A stretch of DNA of 8,322 nt, taken from contig JAKAVX010000087.1 of assembly GCA_021827465.1 (NCBI GenBank), forward strand, positions 1 through 8,322. Reading direction: 5' to 3'. The stretch is from Deltaproteobacteria bacterium. GTDB taxonomy: Bacteria > Desulfobacterota_B > Binatia > Binatales > Binataceae. The stretch's first letter is position 1; the number at the start of each line of letters is the position of its first letter. Below are positions 1 through 5,504 of this stretch, piece after piece. The notes beneath the pieces are model-generated. The model was given only the letters and a program-made list of their open reading frames with translations. It was not told the DNA's origin and made no database searches. Made by a program: the position numbers and the translations under genes.

Positions 1-25
1 TGAACCGGGGTCCGGTCAAGCCGGG

Positions 26-90
26 AAAAAACCAGGAGTGGCTTGGGGAGCCGCGGTCCGCCTCGTTGTGACGGCCTGGCTCCCCGAGCC
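26..90 (-). terminator. Probable terminator of the minus-strand HTH gene
   Basis: Arms at 40-52 and 78-90 form a 13-bp stem with a single G-T wobble and a 25-nt loop. The stem begins about 20 nt past the stop codon of the minus-strand HTH gene. Reading that strand, a run of six T (plus-strand A at 26-31) follows the stem after about 8 nt. That gap and the large loop make it imperfect as an intrinsic terminator. It could also serve an unseen plus-strand gene ending just before the window. Confidence 0.45.
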
Positions 91-111
91 TGATGTGCGA
101 GAGTCGATCAC

Positions 112-351
112 TTAAGCCCAGGCTCTTCTGCGGATCGAGCTGGCCTCGCGGGCGCTGGACAGACGGGTCTGGCTCAGCATCCAGTCTTCGATTTCGCGCC
201 GCGAGAAGCGCCAGTGATTACCCACCTTGAAGCCGGGCAGAACCCGCCGTTTCATGAGCCGATAAATGGTCTCTGTCCGGCATCGGAGCATCGTTGCCAG
301 TTCCGCCACTGTCAGCGTATCGATTCTCTCAATAGCGCTATGAGCATCCAT
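112..351 (-). CDS. Small helix-turn-helix DNA-binding protein (excisionase/BldC-like, HTH_17 type)
   Basis: This 79-residue protein is almost entirely one winged-helix DNA-binding domain of the MerR/excisionase superfamily. Residues about 13-58 contain the characteristic order: LTVAELA (first helix), a second helix with ETIYRLMKRR, then the wing LPGFKVGNHWRF, ending in SRREIEDWML. Family members bind DNA directly, either as excisionase or recombination directionality factors or as small BldC-like transcription regulators. There is no effector domain. No integrase or other phage gene lies nearby, so a free-standing regulator is as likely as an excisionase. The ATG start has a GGAG about 10 nt upstream. 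The C-terminal 15 residues are basic and serine-rich and not part of the domain. The target is unknown. Confidence 0.85.
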   Translation of the reverse strand: MDAHSAIERIDTLTVAELATMLRCRTETIYRLMKRRVLPGFKVGNHWRFSRREIEDWMLSQTRLSSAREASSIRRRAWA

Positions 352-363
352 GTCCGTACAACT

Positions 364-384
364 CCAACAAGCAGCTTTTGTTGG
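364..384. repeat. Inverted repeat in the HTH gene leader
   Basis: CCAACAA at 364-370 pairs perfectly with TTGTTGG at 378-384 around a 7-nt loop. It lies 13 bp upstream of the HTH start codon, between that ATG and an AT-rich TAATAAT (minus strand, 412-406) that could be a -10 box, though no good -35 accompanies it. The position would suit an operator for autoregulation or a leader hairpin; this is inference only. Confidence 0.35.
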
Positions 385-494
385 CCGACGCGACTGAATT
401 CAGCAATTATTAGCGGACAACCGGTTTTTCGATCCGCAGATGCCCGCTTCGGAAAGCCGAACCGTCACGACCGGCGTGGTTCCTGTGACCCCGC

Positions 495-514
495 CGATCC
501 CGTGGAAGGGATCG
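495..514. repeat. Hairpin downstream of the candidate small membrane-protein gene
   Basis: CGATCCC (495-501) and GGGATCG (508-514) form a perfect 7-bp stem with a 6-nt loop. It lies 14 nt past the stop of the minus-strand candidate gene at 529-897. No T run follows on either strand, so it is a possible transcript-end structure and not a convincing intrinsic terminator. Confidence 0.3.
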
Positions 515-528
515 ACCCCGAACAGAGG

Positions 529-897
529 CTAGCTGTGAAGGAAAGGAGGGCCTCGCGCGACGCAGATGTCTTCGACAAACGCCGATTGCGCCAGTGAGGA
601 ACTGGATTGAGAAGCGTATAACGCATACGTCGCGGTCGGCCGCAGAGTCGGCCGTACGACGCGTTTGCGATGTCCTTTGACGGGGGTGCGATTACCCAGA
701 CGCGCCGTCAGCACCTGATGACTCGGTGCTCGAAGTGCGTCGAAGTGATGAGTGGCGTTGGGACGTTTCGGTAAACGGGCGCCCGACCGCGCGATGGGAA
801 GGAATTGAAATAGCGCAGCGCAGACCGCTACCCCGATCGCGAGAGCCAACAGGCGAGTCTCGCGCGCGGGATGACGCCGTATGCGGCTACCTATCAA
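529..897 (-). CDS. Candidate small membrane-anchored protein, unknown function (TTG start)
   Basis: A 122-codon open frame starts with TTG. It is preceded by GGAGG with a 5-nt spacer, as good a ribosome-binding site as any in the window. Residues about 1-15 are basic (RIRRHPARETR) and residues about 16-36 form one hydrophobic segment (LLALAIGVAVCAALFQFLPI). That pattern suits an uncleaved signal anchor with a basic, low-complexity C-terminal part outside the membrane. A TTGACA-N17-TACGGT promoter on the same strand lies about 115 bp upstream. Against it: no family is recognised, third-position GC looks close to the regional average, and the C-terminal half is rich in Arg, Pro and Ser, as in spurious frames of GC-rich DNA. 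It may be a short lineage-specific gene or no gene at all. Confidence 0.38.
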   Translation of the reverse strand: MIGSRIRRHPARETRLLALAIGVAVCAALFQFLPIARSGARLPKRPNATHHFDALRAPSHQVLTARLGNRTPVKGHRKRVVRPTLRPTATYALYASQSSSSLAQSAFVEDICVARGPPFLHS

Positions 898-1000
898 GCG
901 CTCCTCCGTTTGCTCAGGATGCCCTTCAATCCTACCTACGCGTGGCGGATTCGACTAACTTCGCGACAACCGCTGAAGAGAGAATCCAACCTAAGCAAAG

Positions 1001-1028
1001 TTAATCGTAACCGTAATCGTCTTAAAAT
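1001..1028 (+). promoter_or_regulatory. Candidate promoter for the DUF507-cyaY cluster
   Basis: A -10 candidate TAAAAT (1023-1028, five of six consensus bases) lies 16 bp after TTAATC (1001-1006, three of six). It sits in the most AT-rich stretch between 400 and 2200. Transcription would begin near 1035, giving a leader of about 90 nt before the first DUF507 gene. The -35 is weak. Confidence 0.4.
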
Positions 1029-1038
1029 TTTGTGTCAA
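1010..1038 (-). promoter_or_regulatory. Candidate minus-strand sigma70 promoter, overlapping the plus-strand one
   Basis: Read on the minus strand, a perfect TTGACA (1038-1033) is followed after exactly 17 bp by TACGGT (1015-1010), which keeps the important T1, A2 and T6 of the -10 consensus. Transcription would start near 1003 and run toward the candidate TTG-start membrane protein. It overlaps the plus-strand candidate, so the two could not be occupied by polymerase at once. Confidence 0.45.
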
Positions 1039-1122
1039 GTTAGCGTTTTGCGGACAAGCGCTGCGCATGGAAATCGGCTCTCTACTTTGCGCGCGCGCAC
1101 CCCCTACCGGCAGCGGCCAGGC

Positions 1123-1455
1123 ATGTCCGAACCTTGTGCGCCGGATTCGCGGATCGTGCCTGTGTTGAAGTATGATAGCCAGGTGCTTCGCGAAGTACAG
1201 ATAGATTCGTTAGCCAACTTCCTGGTGGCCGGCCTCGTCGCCAAGGGCGCAATCAAGCCGATCCGCGACCAGAAGGATATCGTTGCCTGCGTGGTCGAGC
1301 TGATGTCCTCGAACTTCGAGACCGAGACGCAAATCGACGAGGAAGCGAACCGGATGGCTGAGGACGAAGTGCGCAAGGATCCGCGCGCCGACTTCAATCG
1401 CCTGCGCACGCTTATCAAGCAGAAGCTTGCCGAAAGAAAAGGGTTCGTGCTGTGA
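1123..1455 (+). CDS. DUF507 family protein (first of an adjacent pair)
   Basis: This 110-residue protein resembles the DUF507 family, small mostly alpha-helical bacterial proteins of unknown function. The N-terminal helix (VLREVQIDSLANFLVAGLV), an acidic middle with ETETQIDEEANRMAEDE and a basic C-terminal helix (LRTLIKQKLAERKGF) follow the family pattern. It is less typical than its downstream neighbour because the usual PEGS-EW-LY motif before the C-terminus is absent. The ATG was chosen as the only ATG close to the domain, but it lacks a clear ribosome-binding site. In-frame GTG or TTG codons at 1156-1170 could instead give a protein of about 95-99 residues, nearer family length, removing the polar N-terminal SEPCAPDSR segment. 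The next gene follows after 42 bp, suggesting co-transcription. Confidence 0.72.
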   Translation: MSEPCAPDSRIVPVLKYDSQVLREVQIDSLANFLVAGLVAKGAIKPIRDQKDIVACVVELMSSNFETETQIDEEANRMAEDEVRKDPRADFNRLRTLIKQKLAERKGFVL

Positions 1456-1497
1456 TCTCGCGCTCTCTGTGACGCCGAAGCTCCCGGGGTTGCCTCA

Positions 1498-1776
1498 ATG
1501 CGCTTTACGGAAGAAAGAATCCTCTATCTGGCTCGCGAGTCCCTCATGCGCATTCGCGATGAGAGATTGGCGGAAATTCCCAACTTTCCACTGGCGCTTC
1601 GTCAGGCGCGCGAACTTATCGCTCAGTGGGCCGAAAAGGGCGACGAGATAGACGCCGCCGTACGCCGCAAAATAACTTCCATAAAGCGCGGGATCGTCGA
1701 GGGCAGCCCCGAATGGAATCTGCTCTACCGCCGTTACCGTGACGAGGAACTCCGCAAGCGCGGCATAGTCCGCTGA
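1498..1776 (+). CDS. DUF507 family protein (second of an adjacent pair)
   Basis: A 92-residue canonical DUF507 protein. It opens with MRFTEERILYLARESL and continues through a hydrophilic helix with AEKGDEIDAAVRRKI. It then has the family's basic stretch SIKRGIVEGSPEWNLLYRRY and ends in EELRKRG. Length and motif order match the family over the whole chain. The family has no established biochemical function; the charged helical make-up suggests a soluble protein that pairs with itself or a partner. It follows the first DUF507 gene by 42 bp and precedes cyaY by 64 bp on the same strand. The two paralogues are divergent in sequence, so this is not a recent duplication, and a heteromeric pair is a reasonable inference. 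Confidence 0.88.
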   Translation: MRFTEERILYLARESLMRIRDERLAEIPNFPLALRQARELIAQWAEKGDEIDAAVRRKITSIKRGIVEGSPEWNLLYRRYRDEELRKRGIVR

Positions 1777-1840
1777 CGTCCGAGCGGAGCCGCCGATTGC
1801 ATATTGCATCGCGCGCCGCGCGCAGCGGGATTCAGGCATC

Positions 1841-2161
1841 ATGAATGAAAGAGAATTCACTGCGACGTCGGACGCCTGCCTTGCGATGGTAGCGGGCTGG
1901 CTCGAGCAACTTGACCCCGACGAGATCGACTACAGCACCGGCGACGGAATCGTCACGATGGAATTTCCCGATGGCGAGCGCTTCATCCTGAGCCGTCAAT
2001 CGGCCGCGCGACAGATATGGTTGGCCGCCGGCGCACACGGATGGCATTTCGGTTTCGAAGCGGCGGGCGACCGATGGATCGACGACAAGGACGGCCGCGA
2101 ACTCCTTTCCCGGCTCGCGCATGCGATCTCGGAAAAGCTGGGCCATCCGGTCGAATTCTAG
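1841..2161 (+). CDS. cyaY: Frataxin-like iron donor/regulator protein CyaY
   Basis: The 106-residue product is a full-length bacterial frataxin (usual length about 105). Frataxins bind ferrous iron through an acidic first helix and modulate IscS/IscU iron-sulphur cluster assembly in the cytoplasm. Visible features are the N-terminal helix with the acidic patch LEQLDPDEIDY (about 22-32), the strands GIVTMEFPDGERFILSRQ (about 36-53), the signature ARQIWLA (about 56-62), then GWHFGF and RWID, and a C-terminal helix ending GHPVEF. The family's common N-x-Q before QIWLA reads S-R-Q here. The ATG matches the domain start, though the ribosome-binding site is weak. No isc or suf gene is in view. It probably shares a transcript with the DUF507 genes; the groESL control region begins right after it. 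Confidence 0.88.
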   Translation: MNEREFTATSDACLAMVAGWLEQLDPDEIDYSTGDGIVTMEFPDGERFILSRQSAARQIWLAAGAHGWHFGFEAAGDRWIDDKDGRELLSRLAHAISEKLGHPVEF

Positions 2162-2205
2162 CGCTGGAATCTTGCTCCGGTACCGCGAGCGAGGGACGTC
2201 TATCG

Positions 2206-2222
2206 ATGGTTCGCCATTTTTT
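2206..2222 (+). terminator. Weak intrinsic terminator after cyaY
   Basis: ATGG (2206-2209), a TTCG loop and CCAT (2214-2217) form a short hairpin running directly into six T (2217-2222). The stem is only 4 bp, extended by a possible G-T wobble, so efficiency is doubtful. Its place, 45 bp after the cyaY stop and before the groESL promoters, fits separation of the two transcripts. Confidence 0.4.
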
Positions 2223-2247
2223 CGCTTATTAATTTTACGCGAAGGGC

Positions 2248-2276
2248 TTGATCTACGCTCGTTCAGAGCGGATTCT
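2248..2276 (+). promoter_or_regulatory. Candidate groESL promoter P1, immediately upstream of CIRCE
   Basis: TTGATC (2248-2253) and GATTCT (2271-2276) are separated by exactly 17 bp. The -35 keeps TTGA; the -10 keeps only A2, T3 and T6. Transcription would start around 2283, inside CIRCE, the classic arrangement for HrcA repression. The weak -10 limits confidence. Confidence 0.4.
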
Positions 2277-2279
2277 GCA

Positions 2280-2306
2280 TTAGCACTCGAAACCTTCGAG
2301 TGACAA
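2280..2306 (+). promoter_or_regulatory. CIRCE operator (HrcA repressor binding site)
   Basis: The left arm TTAGCACTC (2280-2288) matches the CIRCE consensus perfectly. A 9-bp spacer of the canonical length follows, then GAGTGACAA (2298-2306), which matches the right arm GAGTGCTAA at seven of nine positions. The spacer is itself largely self-complementary, so CACTCGAA and TTCGAGTG form an 8-bp stem around a 3-nt loop. Established knowledge: CIRCE binds the HrcA repressor, whose activity depends on GroE, giving heat-inducible feedback control of groESL. hrcA is not in this window. Confidence 0.85.
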
Positions 2307-2334
2307 TTGACACGGATCGTTTCGTGATTAATTT
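2307..2334 (+). promoter_or_regulatory. Candidate groESL promoter P2, immediately downstream of CIRCE
   Basis: A perfect TTGACA (2307-2312) abuts the right end of CIRCE. After 16 bp comes TAATTT (2329-2334), three of six -10 bases in a locally AT-rich stretch. Transcription would start near 2341, leaving a leader of about 65 nt before groES. HrcA on CIRCE would sit against the -35 box. Confidence 0.45.
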
Positions 2335-2384
2335 TACGCGCGGTCCGAACAGACCGATTTACAGCCAATAAGAAGGAAGTTTCG

Positions 2385-2393
2385 AAAGGAGGT
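2385..2393 (+). promoter_or_regulatory. Strong groES ribosome-binding site
   Basis: AAAGGAGGT is a near-complete complement to the 16S rRNA 3' end. The GGAGG core is 13 nt from the groES ATG, longer than usual, but no other start fits the conserved GroES N-terminus MKIRPLGDR. Confidence 0.75.
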
Positions 2394-2405
2394 AGCTGGT
2401 CACCC

Positions 2406-2693
2406 ATGAAGATCAGGCCACTGGGCGATCGCATTCTGGTAAAGCGTATCAAGGAAGAGGAAAAGACCAAGGGCGGGATCATCATCCCCGACTCCGCGAA
2501 GGAAAAGCCCCAGGAGGGCAAAGTAGTCGCGGTTGGCAAGGGCAAGGTCACCGAGGACGGCAAGCTTGTCGCGCCCGAAGTGAAAGCCGGCGACAAAGTG
2601 CTGTTCGGAAAGTATTCCGGCAGCGAGATCAAGCTTGACGGCGAGGACCATCTCATCCTGCGCGAGGACGATATTCTGGGCGTGCTCGAATAG
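2406..2693 (+). CDS. groES: Co-chaperonin GroES (10 kDa)
   Basis: The 95-residue product is a complete GroES, the heptameric lid that closes the GroEL folding chamber in the cytoplasm. The N-terminus [14 protein letters not shown] is diagnostic. It is followed by the mobile loop at about 17-33 ([17 protein letters not shown]), whose hydrophobic III tripeptide contacts GroEL, and by GKVVAVGKG. The C-terminal part has [15 protein letters not shown] and ends DDILGVLE. It is first in the groESL operon, 54 bp ahead of groEL, and downstream of CIRCE, so it is expected to be heat-inducible through HrcA. Nothing is unusual in length or motifs. Confidence 0.98.
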   Translation: MKIRPLGDRILVKRIKEEEKTKGGIIIPDSAKEKPQEGKVVAVGKGKVTEDGKLVAPEVKAGDKVLFGKYSGSEIKLDGEDHLILREDDILGVLE

Positions 2694-4367
<1,674 letters not shown>

Positions 4368-4369
4368 GC

Positions 4370-4418
4370 GGCGTCGGCTGATTCGGCGACGCTATCCGCC
4401 TCGACTTGAGAGGCGGGT
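4370..4418 (+). repeat. Two consecutive hairpins directly after groEL
   Basis: GCGTCG (4371-4376) pairs with CGACGC (4387-4392), starting 3 nt past the groEL stop. Then CCGCCTC (4396-4402) pairs with GAGGCGG (4410-4416), extendable to 9 bp by a wobble and an A-T pair. Neither has a T run. They precede the stronger terminator hairpin and could protect the groEL 3' end from nucleases; that role is inference. Confidence 0.5.
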
Positions 4419-4431
4419 CTCAGGAAGACAG

Positions 4432-4466
4432 GAAACGGCGGCTCGATAGAGCCGCCGTTTCATTTT
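4432..4466 (+). terminator. Intrinsic terminator of the groESL operon
   Basis: GAAACGGCGGCTC (4432-4444) and its exact complement at 4449-4461 form a perfect 13-bp GC-rich stem with the 4-nt loop GATA, followed by ATTTT. It is the strongest hairpin in the window and lies 64 bp downstream of the groEL stop codon, where the operon should end. The T run is short. Confidence 0.75.
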
Positions 4467-4675
4467 CACGCGCATCCCGCGCGCAATCTCCATCTCATCG
4501 GGCCGTCGATTCGCCCGCCTCGTGTCACGCAGGTGCAACACAATTCTCCTGCTATGCAACCCGTTACGGCTGGGGCCGTCGCTGTTTGCGCCCGGTTCGT
4601 CGGGCGTCGACGTGTCCGCGAGACATCCGGCCAACTCTGCGATATCGCTCGGGCGTCGCTTGAGCGGGCGTTGAA

Positions 4676-4723
4676 AGGCAAAGTTTCAGCGCCGCCCGGC
4701 ATTTGCAGTCCGGCACTTTGCCT
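4676..4723. repeat. 9-bp inverted repeat in the groEL-receiver intergenic region
   Basis: AGGCAAAGT (4676-4684) is exactly complementary to ACTTTGCCT (4715-4723) across a 30-nt GC-rich interior that contains further short GCCG/CGGC pairings. It could fold as a small structured RNA or be a pair of half-sites. No T run follows on either strand, so a terminator is unlikely. Confidence 0.4.
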
Positions 4724-4772
4724 GCTGCGGCCGGGAGACTAGGGCGCAGATAGAATAATCCCGAGAAATGCC

Positions 4773-4784
4773 GAGACGCGTCTC
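4773..4784. repeat. 12-bp perfect palindrome GAGACGCGTCTC
   Basis: The sequence equals its own reverse complement with no spacer. It lies about 210 bp upstream of the receiver-like gene. It could be a dimeric-regulator site, but a single copy in GC-rich DNA is not strong evidence. Confidence 0.3.
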
Positions 4785-4992
4785 TTGCGATGTTGCTTTG
4801 GCGCGCATCGGGAATCTTGAGTGTCCTCGTTTGAGACCGGCCATCCATTTTGGCGACTCCTTCGAGCGCAACAATCGAAGTGTACTCGTGGCTTCGTACG
4901 CCCTTTGCCGAGTCGGGCGCCCTTGGCCTGCCGCTTGCTTTCTAGAGGGCCTGAGGTGAGGAGGACGATGAGGGGCAGGAGGATTATTCTGA

Positions 4993-5454
4993 ATGGCGGT
5001 ACGTGCTTTGATTGCCGAGGGTTCGCGGGCGGTGCGCAACGCGATACGGTTTCATCTCGAATGCATCGGATGCGACGTGGTAGCCGAGATGGGAACCGTC
5101 GCTCAGGCGCTGGCGATTTTCAGGACGGTCAGACCCGACGTGGTTACCCTTGGACTGGACCTTCCAGGCACGGAGGAGATGGATTCGATCTCGCTCTTTC
5201 GCGACATGCGCAGAGAAGCGCCCGAAACGACGATTGTGCTCCTGGGCACAAACGAGGGTCAGGCGCCGGATGGAGAGGTCTTCGTGCGTGAAGGCGCCCT
5301 GAACTTCATCGCGAGACCCTTCGGCAGCGCCAGCTTCGACCTTTTGTGGCGAAGGCTCTCGCAGGCCTATCCGGAACTGAAGAACCGGGGCTTCGGCGCG
5401 ATAATGTCCGACCCGTTTCAGCAGGGACGCAGCCAGAATCGGCAGATGGCCTGA
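4993..5454 (+). CDS. Stand-alone receiver-like protein lacking the phosphoacceptor Asp (pseudo-receiver)
   Basis: A 153-residue protein with a CheY-like fold over residues about 3-120 and no recognisable output domain. The receiver pattern is clear: strand 1 VRALIAEGS, strand 3 PDVVTLGLDLPG (48-59), strand 4 TTIVLLGT, REGALNF, then IARPF (106-110). The active site is degraded. The usual acidic pair is E9-G10, the phosphoacceptor position four residues before Pro58 is Gly54, the switch Thr/Ser is Gly85, and the conserved Lys is Arg108. Asp56 is two positions off and is not the phosphoacceptor in the normal alignment. Such receivers usually work without phosphorylation, by protein contact or ligand binding. 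The last ~30 residues are polar (DPFQQGRSQNRQ). AGGAGG lies 10 nt before the ATG. No histidine kinase is adjacent. Confidence 0.8.
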   Translation: MAVRALIAEGSRAVRNAIRFHLECIGCDVVAEMGTVAQALAIFRTVRPDVVTLGLDLPGTEEMDSISLFRDMRREAPETTIVLLGTNEGQAPDGEVFVREGALNFIARPFGSASFDLLWRRLSQAYPELKNRGFGAIMSDPFQQGRSQNRQMA

Positions 5455-5504
5455 ACGCTCTGCGGGGCTCCAGATTCGCCTGACAAAAAACTAGGCGTGC
5501 GGCT

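Larger units (their letters stand above)
2228..2340. repeat. 14-bp perfect direct repeat flanking the groESL promoter/operator region
   Basis: ATTAATTTTACGCG occurs at 2228-2241 and again at 2327-2340, 99 bp apart and with no mismatch. The copies bracket the CIRCE element and the -35/-10 candidates. The first would lie just upstream of promoter P1 like an UP element; the second overlaps the -10 region of P2. Whether they are protein-binding sites or remnants of a local duplication cannot be told from sequence alone. Confidence 0.8.
4468..4992. other. Intergenic region without a recognisable gene
   Basis: No open frame in either strand looks like a protein: the frames are short, Arg/Ser/Pro/Cys-rich and unlike any family I know. 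I see no tRNA or convincing promoter. What can be seen are several symmetric sequences. GCGATATCGC is a perfect 10-bp palindrome at 4639-4648. A 9-bp inverted repeat has arms at 4676-4684 and 4715-4723 around 30 nt. GAGACGCGTCTC is a perfect 12-bp palindrome at 4773-4784. A 6-bp hairpin has arms at 4860-4865 and 4875-4880. The promoter of the downstream receiver-like gene should lie here, but no -35/-10 pair stands out. Confidence 0.55.

Noticed and set aside
871..1122. In-frame upstream extension of the first DUF507 gene
   Set aside because: The added 84 residues are Arg/Asn-rich, unrelated to DUF507, and cross the AT-rich promoter candidates.
2406..2414. Sigma32-type promoter for groESL
   Set aside because: No CTTGAA plus CCCCAT-like pair at suitable spacing was found; the CCCAT before groES overlaps the start codon. 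CIRCE explains the heat control better.
1832..2656. 274-codon minus-strand frame across cyaY, the groESL control region and groES
   Set aside because: It overlaps two well-supported genes and the CIRCE region, and its product is low-complexity Ser/Arg/Pro sequence.
4821..5291. 156-codon plus-strand frame overlapping the receiver-like gene
   Set aside because: Its product is compositionally odd (Arg/Gly/Cys-rich), while the other frame shows a clear receiver fold with a good ribosome-binding site.
5455..5504. Terminator between the convergent receiver-like and phosphoesterase genes (A6 run at 5485-5490)
   Set aside because: Only a 4-bp stem (GCCT/AGGC) can be drawn around the A run, too weak to call on either strand.
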